7,650 nt of DNA from Oscillospiraceae bacterium (GCA_003499325.1 DNIP01000137.1:13557-21206); one strand, 5' to 3'. Positions 1 through 6,843 are shown, counted from the first letter of the stretch. Numbers and translations: made by a program. Notes: generated from the sequence alone by a model not told the origin.

Positions 1-3000
1 ACCAGCTCTTTCTGATAGGCTTCATAAGCGGCCTTGTCAGCGGCGATCTCAAGCTCGTGGTACGCCTCTTCCGCAGCGATCAGCTTGTCGACGTTCCATA
101 CGCGCTCCTGCTGCACTTCGTTCAGATGATCAAACGCATCACGAGCCGCGTCGATCTTCGCCTTGGATTCGGGAGTAAGCTCCACGGTACCGATGGCATT
201 GATCTTGTCGATCACGTCCTTAACAGCCTCGCTGTAGCGGACGGAACGCGGATAGAAATCGGAGCCGCCGTGACCGGGAAGATCCTCGGTGAGGTCTTTT
301 TCGGTCAACGAGCCGATGTCGAAATACAAAGATTGGGGATCGGTCGCGACGCCGGTCATGTTGCCCTTGAGCTGGAGCTCAGGCTTATCAGACAAAACAG
401 CGTTCCACATATCGACAGAACCGGTCGAGCAGTTCTTAGCCATAAAGGAATAATGATTGTTATTGGGATTTGCAAGATACGCCTTCAATGCGGCGAGCTC
501 ATCGGCAGTGATCTCTACGGTGTAGTAGTTATTCGGGAACTGTGTATCGTTTCTTCTGAACTGGTTATACAGCTCACGGTCGATACACAGACCGCCCTCG
601 GAGGCGCCGTCAGCCGGATTGAGACCGGTCTGTCTGCTGATCTGATAGATCTGCATCAGCGTCGCCGCCAAAGCGTCAAAGGTAGTCGAGCCGTCATAAT
701 CCTCGCCGCTGTTGATATATTGTTCCATCTCGTAGACCAGCGCCTGACATTCCTTGCTGTTCTTGTAGAGCGTGCTGTCCTTGAGTGCTTTGCAAACGGC
801 GGTCATGTTCGTCGAGTCAAAACCGTAGTTGGATACGGTAATGGTTTCACCCGCAACAAGAGAAATAGGAGCAGGATCGGAATACGCGCCGTTTTTCGTA
901 ACGTCAAAATAGGAAGTGCGGTACTCAAGACCGAGTTCATCCATATTGTAAAGTGCGGGATCGGAGGGGTATTTGTCGGGATTCTCTTCATAATCGAGCA
1001 TCAGATCGTTATATTTGTCGTTCGGTCTGTAATACTCATAGTAGCTGGCGTCGAGATCCAGATCCTCATAGGTGGTAAAGGTAACGCTGGCATGCGCCAT
1101 CAGCTCGCTCTGAGCAATGCGGCGCGCATGGATCGTCAATCTGCCGACGACCTTGTCGCCCTTATAATCGCCGATCACGACTCTTGTATTTGCGGAGGTA
1201 TTTGTAGCGGAGGAGACGTCACGTGCCATGATATAAGCGACAGCGCCATCCTCGGGAACCTCACCCACAACGGTAATCAAGCCGTTTTGATCGACCGAGA
1301 GAATATCATCGGAGGAAGAGTACTCGATGTTGCTGTCGTACATGGGCACGAGCTTATAAACGCCGGTGTACTCAGACTTTGCATTGAGCTGATAGGTATC
1401 GCCCTTTTTGCTCAGCTTGATCTCCTTGGGCATATTCTCGATAGCGGCGTCAGCCAGCTTGATATCGATATTCGTATCCTCATTAACGTGGAAGGACTCA
1501 TTAGGCCAGATGGTGCTGTCGTTGGCAGACATTGTGAGAATCGCCTTGCCTTCGGGAACATCTGTTGTAACCTGAACCTCAGAGCCCTTCGGTACCAGGT
1601 AGTCGGAGAAGGAAGTATATCTCCATCTTTCGTCGTATCTGAATAAGATCGTCGGATTCGCCTCTGACTCTTCATCATAGGTGATTTTGACCATATCATC
1701 TCTGTCGGCGAATACCTGGATCGCAAACACCGAACCGACCCTTTCGTTACCGACCGCGCTTACTCTGACCAATTCAGAGCCTTCCTTAACAGCGGTATAT
1801 ACATTGCCGTTCTTTTCAAGACAGCCCTTCGTTGTCCAAAAGTTGGATTCGATCTGATCGGCAGGAGCTTCGACGCCGCCGACCATCAGCTTGATGAATT
1901 GGGTCACATCAACGGATTCACCGACTGCCATCTGATAAATAGACTTTGCTATCTCTTCATACTCAGCGGTAGCAAGAGAAATGTTGAGAACCGTGTATTT
2001 TGCGGGCATGATGAAGAAGTAAGCAAGCTCCTGATCATCATAATGAGCATCGTTAAAGATCGACTCGCCGTTGACGGTGATATCACTCAAAAGATGATCA
2101 TCATCATCGAATCTGGTCTCTATATAAACCTTGGCGCCCTTTTCAACCTCATCGAGAGAAGCTAATTTCCGTCTTTGTTTATCCTCCAAGGTGTACACGA
2201 AGGTCTCGATCGAGCTGTCAGCGCCTTTGATCACGGTCTTGAGCAGATTCTGCGCGCCCTCGCTGCTGCCGACGATCTTGAAGGTTACGGGCAGAGTGGG
2301 TGCGTGGAAGCTCAGGGTGCCGTCGGCATATTCGCTCGCGAGCGCTTTACCGTTGGCGTCAACTACATAGTAATCCTGACCCTCGACAGGATCAGTCACC
2401 TGAGTCGTGAACCAAATGCCGTCCTCGGGAGCGTGATCCGCGCCGAGAGTGAGCTTGGTACCGTTGACGTCAAAATCAATGCTGTTGATCGTGGTTTTTC
2501 CGTCAACATCATCTTCCGCAGACCAATTCACGGTAACGTCGATCGCCTGCTCATCTTTGTTATAGTAGACTTTCTGATCGCCTTTTGCGGCGTTGATCAG
2601 ATCGGCCATCTTTGTCTTGTTCCCGTCGAAAGAGAATTTGCCGTCAGCAAAGTGATATGCTACGGGGCTAACCTTCTCAGGCGCGCTGACATAGACCCAG
2701 CCGGTGTCGTCCTGGAAGCCTGCGTCAGGCTCCGCAACGCCCTCAGCGTTGTTCAGATAGTAGCCGGGCAATCTGTTAACGATACCGTCACGCACGGTCT
2801 TGGGCGCGTCAACGAGCGCAAAGATGCCCTCGCCTGTCGATTCCAGATAATATGCATTCGGCTCACCGTCGGTGGTGCCGACAGCCGCATTCCATGCTCT
2901 GAGCGCTACGGTCGCACAGCTGTTCTTTAAGATAGAGAACTTGTTGAGGTTGCCGCCGAGGTACATCTGCATGACGTTCAGCTGCTTCTCGGTGATATCC

Positions 3001-3896
3001 ATCTCATAGGCAACATTCTCATACTGATCCCACTCGAGCTTCTGGTTATACAGCTCACGGTTGAAGCAAACGCCGCCGTCCACTACGCCGTCGAGCAGCT
3101 GGGTGTAATCCATACCCGCTTCATCGAGTACTGCCTTGATCTTTTCAAGCGCGATATCGAATTTCATCTCGCCGGTATCGAGCATACGGAAGATGGTTTC
3201 GATGATGCCGGATTTACCGCTCTTGACCAACTCAGTCCACAGGGAGCTGTTCTTGATAGAACCCAGCGCCGCCTGAGGAACGGAAAGGTCGAAATCACGG
3301 TACATACCGATCGTGACGATCTCGCCGCGATCCAGCGTCACGGACTTCATATCCTTATTAAAGGTAAAATACTTGTCCGCATCCTTACCGGTGTGGTTGG
3401 AGCCGTTAGCGATATCCTCATTGATATCCTTGTAATAGGTATCGCTGATCTCATATCCCGCGTACAGATCGGGAACGTTGATCGTAACGCCGTCCTGATA
3501 AGAGGTAAAGAGCAGATAAACATGGCCGTCATAGAACTGCATATTGTCGTTATAACGAGCCAAAATCTTCAGATTACCCATTACGGGTGTGCCGTCAGAA
3601 TACCCCTCAACGGTAACGGTATACTCGGCGGCGCCTTCCTCAGAGGGTACCGTGACGGTCGCCGTACCGGCTTTGAGCGCATTCAGTGCGCCGGACTGAT
3701 CCACCCACGCTACAGAGGGGTCGGATGAGGTGCATTCGGTCTCTGCCGGAGCAAAATCCGCGATCACATCACCCGCGGTCATAGCGACGGGCTCAGACAC
3801 GTCTTCCGCAAAGGCGGTTGTGACAGGCAGGCTCGATACGAGCAGCATGACACTCAGAACCACTGCGAAAAACTTAGTCGTCCATTTGTTTTTCAT
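1..3896 (-). CDS. Large secreted multidomain surface protein with two putative permuted NlpC/P60-like cysteine hydrolase modules (3' end outside window)
   Basis: Translating the minus strand from the ATG at 3896 gives 1298 codons without a stop, continuing past the left edge. Residues 1-30 are a signal peptide (basic MKNKWTTK, hydrophobic core, cleavage after AFA). Residues 36-98 are Ig-like/Big_2-type (SSDPSVAWVDQSGALNALKAG). Residues about 105-340 hold module 1, with His125 (DGHVYLLF) and Cys327 (KNSCATVALRAWN). Residues about 400-640 are beta-rich and unrecognised. Ig-like segments lie near 655-730 and 824-925 (SSDDILSVDQNGLITVVG). Module 2 spans about 925-1170, with His935 (MAHASVTF) and Cys1156 (AKNCSTGSVDMWN). 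Residues 1230-1283 match a helical repeat common in Firmicutes surface proteins (IGTVELTPESKAKIDAARDA). The start is set by AAGGAG 9 nt upstream. The gene has its own promoter and is separated from the S11 operon by a terminator. Export is clear; hydrolase function is inferred from the His/Cys pattern; the substrate is unknown. Any sortase motif or other anchor would lie outside the window. Confidence 0.85.
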   Translation of the reverse strand, partial: MKNKWTTKFFAVVLSVMLLVSSLPVTTAFAEDVSEPVAMTAGDVIADFAPAETECTSSDPSVAWVDQSGALNALKAGTATVTVPSEEGAAEYTVTVEGYSDGTPVMGNLKILARYNDNMQFYDGHVYLLFTSYQDGVTINVPDLYAGYEISDTYYKDINEDIANGSNHTGKDADKYFTFNKDMKSVTLDRGEIVTIGMYRDFDLSVPQAALGSIKNSSLWTELVKSGKSGIIETIFRMLDTGEMKFDIALEKIKAVLDEAGMDYTQLLDGVVDGGVCFNRELYNQKLEWDQYENVAYEMDITEKQLNVMQMYLGGNLNKFSILKNSCATVALRAWNAAVGTTDGEPNAYYLESTGEGIFALVDAPKTVRDGIVNRLPGYYLNNAEGVAEPDAGFQDDTGWVYVSAPEKVSPVAYHFADGKFSFDGNKTKMADLINAAKGDQKVYYNKDEQAIDVTVNWSAEDDVDGKTTINSIDFDVNGTKLTLGADHAPEDGIWFTTQVTDPVEGQDYYVVDANGKALASEYADGTLSFHAPTLPVTFKIVGSSEGAQNLLKTVIKGADSSIETFVYTLEDKQRRKLASLDEVEKGAKVYIETRFDDDDHLLSDITVNGESIFNDAHYDDQELAYFFIMPAKYTVLNISLATAEYEEIAKSIYQMAVGESVDVTQFIKLMVGGVEAPADQIESNFWTTKGCLEKNGNVYTAVKEGSELVRVSAVGNERVGSVFAIQVFADRDDMVKITYDEESEANPTILFRYDERWRYTSFSDYLVPKGSEVQVTTDVPEGKAILTMSANDSTIWPNESFHVNEDTNIDIKLADAAIENMPKEIKLSKKGDTYQLNAKSEYTGVYKLVPMYDSNIEYSSSDDILSVDQNGLITVVGEVPEDGAVAYIMARDVSSATNTSANTRVVIGDYKGDKVVGRLTIHARRIAQSELMAHASVTFTTYEDLDLDASYYEYYRPNDKYNDLMLDYEENPDKYPSDPALYNMDELGLEYRTSYFDVTKNGAYSDPAPISLVAGETITVSNYGFDSTNMTAVCKALKDSTLYKNSKECQALVYEMEQYINSGEDYDGSTTFDALAATLMQIYQISRQTGLNPADGASEGGLCIDRELYNQFRRNDTQFPNNYYTVEITADELAALKAYLANPNNNHYSFMAKNCSTGSVDMWNAVLSDKPELQLKGNMTGVATDPQSLYFDIGSLTEKDLTEDLPGHGGSDFYPRSVRYSEAVKDVIDKINAIGTVELTPESKAKIDAARDAFDHLNEVQQERVWNVDKLIAAEEAYHELEIAADKAAYEAYQKEL
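387..1127 (-). other. Module 2 of the surface protein: putative permuted papain-like domain (His935...Cys1156)
   Basis: This second copy (residues about 924-1170) repeats the landmarks of module 1 in the same order: MAHASVTFTTYEDL with His935, the strand AGETITVSNYGFDST, GGLCIDRELYNQF, YYTVEITADELAALKAYL, and YSFMAKNCSTGSVDMWNAVL with Cys1156. The final 20-residue block aligns with module 1 without gaps and shares the Cys and the Trp-Asn-Ala. Here the canonical Asn-Cys pair is intact, so this copy is the more likely active one. The modules are about 810-830 residues apart and diverged in sequence, which points to an old internal duplication. Confidence 0.5.
561..580 (-). repeat. 20-nt exact repeat, copy in module 2 (RELYNQ)
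   Basis: This is the partner of the repeat at 3042-3061, 827 codons apart. It encodes RELYNQ in module 2, directly after the GGLCID stretch. Confidence 0.8.
2877..3584 (-). other. Module 1 of the surface protein: putative permuted papain-like domain (His125...Cys327)
   Basis: This part of the large protein (residues about 105-340) has a Gly-His followed by a hydrophobic strand (GHVYLLFTSYQDG), a strand in the middle (GEIVTIGMYRDFD), then GGVCFNRELYNQK, the strand-helix segment YEMDITEKQLNVMQMYL, and finally FSILKNSCATVALRAWNAAV. The order is His first and Cys about 200 residues later, with the Cys at the start of a helix. That is the arrangement of permuted members of the NlpC/P60 superfamily such as DUF4105/Lnb-N and YiiX. 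The residue before the Cys is Ser326 where module 2 has Asn, so this copy may be weakened. Domain identity is by eye and not tested by profile search. Confidence 0.5.
3042..3061 (-). repeat. 20-nt exact repeat, copy in module 1 (RELYNQ)
   Basis: The 20 bases here are identical to those at 561-580 and lie in the same reading phase of the large gene. They encode the shared RELYNQ segment ahead of the Cys block. The identity reflects the internal domain duplication, with flanking bases already diverged. Confidence 0.8.
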
Positions 3897-4029
3897 ATAA
3901 CATTTCTCCTTCTTGCCGCCGTGCAAATCATTGACATGCAACGGTGACAGTATTTGCGAAGCAACAACGCCGTAGTCCGTCATCATATGACGATCAACGA
4001 GTACGACAATCGAAATTTCGCATTACTTC
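3897..4029 (-). other. Long 5' leader of the large gene with small inverted repeats
   Basis: About 130 nt lie between the predicted transcription start and the ATG. They contain three small inverted repeats: a perfect 10-nt palindrome CGAAATTTCG (4011-4020), a hairpin with 6-bp arms CGTCAT/ATGACG and a 3-nt loop (3978-3992), and one with 4-bp arms TTGC/GCAA (3954-3964). I recognise no riboswitch class and no terminator inside it. It may be a regulatory leader, but the elements are short enough to be chance. Confidence 0.3.
3906..3911 (-). promoter_or_regulatory. Ribosome binding site of the large surface-protein gene
   Basis: AAGGAG on the minus strand lies 9 nt before the ATG at 3896. A second ATG at 3903 is in another frame and stops after nine codons, so the 3896 start is the one supported by the signal peptide. 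Confidence 0.75.
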
Positions 4030-4035
4030 ATAATA

Positions 4036-4064
4036 ATTTTAACACATCATTATCTGATTTTCAA
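4036..4064 (-). promoter_or_regulatory. Sigma-A-type promoter for the large surface-protein gene
   Basis: On the minus strand, TTGAAA (4059-4064) and TAAAAT (4036-4041) are separated by exactly 17 nt, with TGT directly before the -10 as in extended -10 promoters. It lies downstream of the S11 operon terminator, so the large gene can be transcribed on its own. Predicted initiation near 4029 would leave a leader of about 130 nt. The call rests on consensus match only. Confidence 0.65.
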
Positions 4065-4088
4065 TAGATAAAATAAATGATTACCTAC

Positions 4089-4120
4089 AAAAAAACCGAC
4101 GCATTAATCGCGCCGGTTTT
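4089..4120 (-). terminator. Rho-independent terminator of the S11 operon
   Basis: On the minus strand, an 11-bp stem (AAAACCGGCGC paired with GCGTCGGTTTT) with a 7-nt loop is followed by further T residues, beginning 8 nt after the TAA of the second S11 gene. One stem position pairs G with U in minus-strand RNA but would be A against C in plus-strand RNA. This fixes the functional direction as minus. Confidence 0.85.
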
Positions 4121-4128
4121 GTAATATC

Positions 4129-5460
4129 TTACTTTCTTGTCTTGGTAGTTTTATCGCGTTTGCGCTTTTTCGCGTAGGAGGATGAAACGGAAACGTAGAT
4201 AATAAACAGGATGACGACCAGTCCGACCGCGATCAAAAACCACGGAGAGGTCAGCACGCCTCGAATCGCGTCGGTCGTGTACAGGATCGGGCTGACGCCG
4301 ATATCCTCATTCGCCACAAGATTGATCTGTGTGAAAGGCTCGTTCTTATAATAGACGGTGGCTGTCGTGATAATATCGCCCTTTTTGATCGGGGCGCTGA
4401 CCGCGTCGGTGCTGTCGGGCGAAATACGGACGTCACCCTTGGAATAGCCCTGCGGCAGGATCACATTACAGTCCGATTGCGGAACGAGCAGGATGCTCTT
4501 GGTATCCCACGCGTGATCGACCTTTTGTTCACAAACAGGCGTATCCTTGGTAACGGGCGTGAAAAAGGAAAGATTCAAAAACGCCCAGCGGAACATATCG
4601 GCGGCTTCCAGCATACAGTACTGCTCGTTCTCCTCCTTGCTCTCGTCATACGGAGCATGCAGTCCGATGCACATATACGAGTAGCCGTCGTAAACCGCGG
4701 TAGAAATCAGACAGCGCCCCGCTTGAGGGGAGGTCGCATTCTTGACGCCTGTCGCGTATACATAGTAATAATCACCGCCGCGAGCCGAATCAATCAGCCA
4801 GTTACTCGTGATAAACGGCACATCGTCATTCTCTTTGGCGTAATATGTAGTCGTATTGCAGATCTTGGAGAACAGCGGTAAGCCCATCGCATGCTTGGTG
4901 ATGGTATACAAATCGCGCGCCGTGGTGTAGTGATCTTCATCGTGCGTACCGAACGGATTGGTAAAATGCGTATCCTTACATCCGAGCTCCTCGGCTTTGG
5001 CATTCATTTTATCGACAAACACCTGTATATTGCCCTCGCTGATATAATCCGCCAGCACCATCGCGGCGTCATCACCGGTAGGGAGCATCAACGCGTAGAG
5101 CAGGTTCTCTACCGTCAATGAATCGCCGACATACCAGTCGACGCCGGTACAGGACATTCCCTGATTGAGTACGCTGTCAATACAGGTCTGCTTGATCGGG
5201 ATCTGTGTATTAAAGTCATCAAAGTGCTCCGCCGCGATGATATAGGTCATGATCTTAGTCAGTGAGGAGGGGTAGCGCTTTGTATCCGCTTCCTTGGCAA
5301 AAACCTCCATGCCCGTATCCAGATTGACCATCAACAGTGAATCGGAATACTGCTCCACATCACATTCAAAGCTGAGCGCTCCGGACGTGACCGTGCAGGT
5401 ACAGGACATAAGGATCAGCAAGACCAAAAGGACGGCGATCCATCGAAAGGCTCTTCTCAT
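4129..5460 (-). CDS. S11 (DacF-like) D-Ala-D-Ala carboxypeptidase-family protein with altered SxN and KTG motifs
   Basis: This 443-residue protein has the S11 serine carboxypeptidase layout, the family that removes the terminal D-Ala from peptidoglycan stem peptides outside the membrane. Residues 1-28 are a signal sequence. A possible but imperfect lipobox (LMSC, Cys20) lies within it. The nucleophile motif SxxK is Ser66-Leu-Thr-Lys69. The usual SGN of this family reads Thr128-Gly-Asp130 (MLPTGDDAAMVLA). The KTG motif reads Lys240-Asn-Ala (ATGVKNATSPQAGRCL). The TTARDL block of the family is present (179-184). A PBP5_C-like beta domain spans about 305-385. A C-terminal membrane segment (about 405-427) is followed by the basic tail KKRKRDKTTKTRK. 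It starts 2 nt after its paralogue's stop, with GGAGGG (5467-5472) inside that gene's last codons, so translation is probably coupled. Family membership is secure; enzymatic activity is doubtful. Confidence 0.9.
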   Translation of the reverse strand: MRRAFRWIAVLLVLLILMSCTCTVTSGALSFECDVEQYSDSLLMVNLDTGMEVFAKEADTKRYPSSLTKIMTYIIAAEHFDDFNTQIPIKQTCIDSVLNQGMSCTGVDWYVGDSLTVENLLYALMLPTGDDAAMVLADYISEGNIQVFVDKMNAKAEELGCKDTHFTNPFGTHDEDHYTTARDLYTITKHAMGLPLFSKICNTTTYYAKENDDVPFITSNWLIDSARGGDYYYVYATGVKNATSPQAGRCLISTAVYDGYSYMCIGLHAPYDESKEENEQYCMLEAADMFRWAFLNLSFFTPVTKDTPVCEQKVDHAWDTKSILLVPQSDCNVILPQGYSKGDVRISPDSTDAVSAPIKKGDIITTATVYYKNEPFTQINLVANEDIGVSPILYTTDAIRGVLTSPWFLIAVGLVVILFIIYVSVSSSYAKKRKRDKTTKTRK

Positions 5461-5462
5461 AC

Positions 5463-6749
5463 TTAACCCTCCGTAGCCGATGCTTCTGACGCGGCGGTCG
5501 GTTCTTCAGCTATTGCAGTAGGAACCTCAGTCGGCGCTTCGGTTGCCGACTCCTCGCGGTGAGGGGTCAGGCGGCGAAATACATAATCACTGAATCTGCC
5601 GAAATCGGAGAGCATACCCAGACCTTCGTCCGAGTTGACGGACAGTGAGATGGAGTCGATCTCCTCGTCGCCGTAGGTGATCTTGATGCTGCCGACCTTT
5701 TGCCCGGCGAGCAACGGTGTTTTCACGGATTTCGGAATCTCAAACGTCTGCTTGAGCAGCGCTTGATCGTAATCATTAGGCAGGGTTTTCAGCGCCGAAT
5801 GATCGGGATACAACTCGGTTTTATAAGAGCCCCAATCCGGCGTTACGCTGATATCGGAGACAACATCATCCGTGTTGAGGATCTTGACGTCGGAAAGATT
5901 CAGATACGCCCATGTCGTCAGCTTACGAGCGTCCGCAAATACATTGCGCTCACTCTGGTGCAGTCCAAGTAAGCCGACAAATAGATAGGTCTGACCGTGG
6001 TAGGTGGTCGTCAGAGCGAGTTCCTCATAGGTATCCTCGGTATACGAATACATCGCGTCATTCGTATAGCGGAAGTAATACGGGCTGTTGGGATCGAGGA
6101 TCGAAGGCTCGGCGATCACGGGGTCATTCAGCGCCGAGGGGGTATATGATTTTTTCTTCATCACGCTCTTGTAGAACTCGTTTTTGAGCACTTCCTTATA
6201 TAATATAGAGACGTCGCGGCAGGTAGTATGCTGGGCGCTGGTGTTATTGAAGCCGGGGCTGACATATGCCGTGCTCTTCATCCCCATGGTCGCGACACGA
6301 TCATTCATCGCGGCGATGAACGCGTCCCTGTCGTTGTTCGTTGACAGATCTGCCAGCGCGTAGGCGGCGTCACTGCCCGAGGTGAGCAGCATGATCGCCA
6401 TGAGATCCTGAGCCGTCAGGGTTTGTCCGACAAAGACGTCCAGACAGCCGTCGGTATACGGAAGCCCCTTGATGAAGGAGTCCTCCACCTTGAAGCTCAC
6501 CTTATCGGGCTCGGGGATCATCTCGAAAGCCAGCAGGAACGTCATCATCTTGGCAAGAGAGCCTGCATACCAGTTAGTATCAGGCTTTTGAGAAAAGACG
6601 ATGGTGTCGGTATCGAGATTCACCAGCAATAGATCGGAGGTTGAGGTCTGGACGTCCGTTTCATAGGATGAAACGGGAATGATAAAGCTACTGACAAATA
6701 TTGCAAAAATCAATAGTGCCGATATTAAAAATTTAATTCTTTTATTCAT
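5463..6749 (-). CDS. S11 (DacF-like) carboxypeptidase-family protein lacking a recognisable KTG motif
   Basis: This 428-residue protein is the paralogue of the gene that follows it; compare LLLVNLDTDTIVFSQKPDT with LLMVNLDTGMEVFAKEADT. Residues 1-28 are a signal peptide. SxxK is Ser64-Leu-Ala-Lys67. The SGN position reads Ser124-Gly-Ser126 (LLTSGSDAAYALA). The region where KTG normally sits, before the strand TYLFVGLLGLH, has no KTG or substitute (YSYTEDTYEELALTTTYHG). A PBP5_C-like domain covers about 285-372. An amphipathic stretch (377-397, FGRFSDYVFRRL) resembles the peripheral membrane anchor of S11 enzymes, and a tail of Thr, Glu, Ala and Pro ends the protein. The start follows AAGGGA (6756-6761) by 6 nt. 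It is the first gene of a two-gene operon. Because catalysis in S11 enzymes needs SxxK, SxN and KTG, I infer a weak or inactive enzyme that may bind substrate or act as a partner of the next protein. Confidence 0.88.
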   Translation of the reverse strand: MNKRIKFLISALLIFAIFVSSFIIPVSSYETDVQTSTSDLLLVNLDTDTIVFSQKPDTNWYAGSLAKMMTFLLAFEMIPEPDKVSFKVEDSFIKGLPYTDGCLDVFVGQTLTAQDLMAIMLLTSGSDAAYALADLSTNNDRDAFIAAMNDRVATMGMKSTAYVSPGFNNTSAQHTTCRDVSILYKEVLKNEFYKSVMKKKSYTPSALNDPVIAEPSILDPNSPYYFRYTNDAMYSYTEDTYEELALTTTYHGQTYLFVGLLGLHQSERNVFADARKLTTWAYLNLSDVKILNTDDVVSDISVTPDWGSYKTELYPDHSALKTLPNDYDQALLKQTFEIPKSVKTPLLAGQKVGSIKITYGDEEIDSISLSVNSDEGLGMLSDFGRFSDYVFRRLTPHREESATEAPTEVPTAIAEEPTAASEASATEG

Positions 6750-6781
6750 AGCATTTCCCTTAATAATATGTTATAATTACT

Positions 6782-6809
6782 TTGAAGAAACAAAATTTTC
6801 TCATATACA
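6782..6809 (+). promoter_or_regulatory. Possible promoter for the metallophosphoesterase gene
   Basis: TTGAAG (6782-6787) and TATACA (6804-6809) lie 16 nt apart on the plus strand. The -10 is only 5 bp from the -10 of the opposing S11 promoter, so the two would overlap face to face. In such AT-rich DNA the match could be chance. Confidence 0.35.
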
Positions 6810-6814
6810 GTTTT

Positions 6815-6843
6815 ATTTTACACTATTTAGTGGATTATATCAA
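6815..6843 (-). promoter_or_regulatory. Promoter of the S11 operon with a palindrome in its spacer
   Basis: On the minus strand, TTGATA (6838-6843) and TAAAAT (6815-6820) are separated by 17 nt. Most of the spacer is filled by the inverted repeat CACTA-TT-TAGTG (6821-6832), which abuts the -10. This is a plausible operator position for a repressor. Initiation near 6808 would give a leader of about 60 nt. Confidence 0.55.

Noticed and set aside
57..1646. A 529-codon open frame on the plus strand
   Set aside because: It lies wholly antisense to the large surface-protein gene, which reads through without a stop and shows a signal peptide, Ig-like domains and repeated modules. The plus-strand product has no recognisable domain, and I see no convincing ribosome binding site.
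1412..1726. A 104-codon minus-strand frame inside the large gene
   Set aside because: It is out of frame with the continuous 1298-codon reading and rich in Arg/Ser/Pro, typical of shadow translation.
2091..2120. A run of GAT codons (four Asp) as a calcium-binding or tandem-repeat site
   Set aside because: Four consecutive Asp codons do not form an EF-hand or dockerin pattern, and there is no periodicity around them.
2175..2930. A 251-codon open frame on the plus strand
   Set aside because: It is also antisense to the large gene and of the same character. Codon bias in the real gene leaves few stops on the opposite strand.
3897..4029. A cyclic-di-GMP or other riboswitch in the leader of the surface-protein gene
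   Set aside because: The conserved core sequences of riboswitches I know are absent; only short generic inverted repeats are visible.
4477..4881. A 134-codon plus-strand frame opposite the second S11 gene
   Set aside because: The minus strand here encodes clear S11 sequence, and the plus-strand product has no family features.
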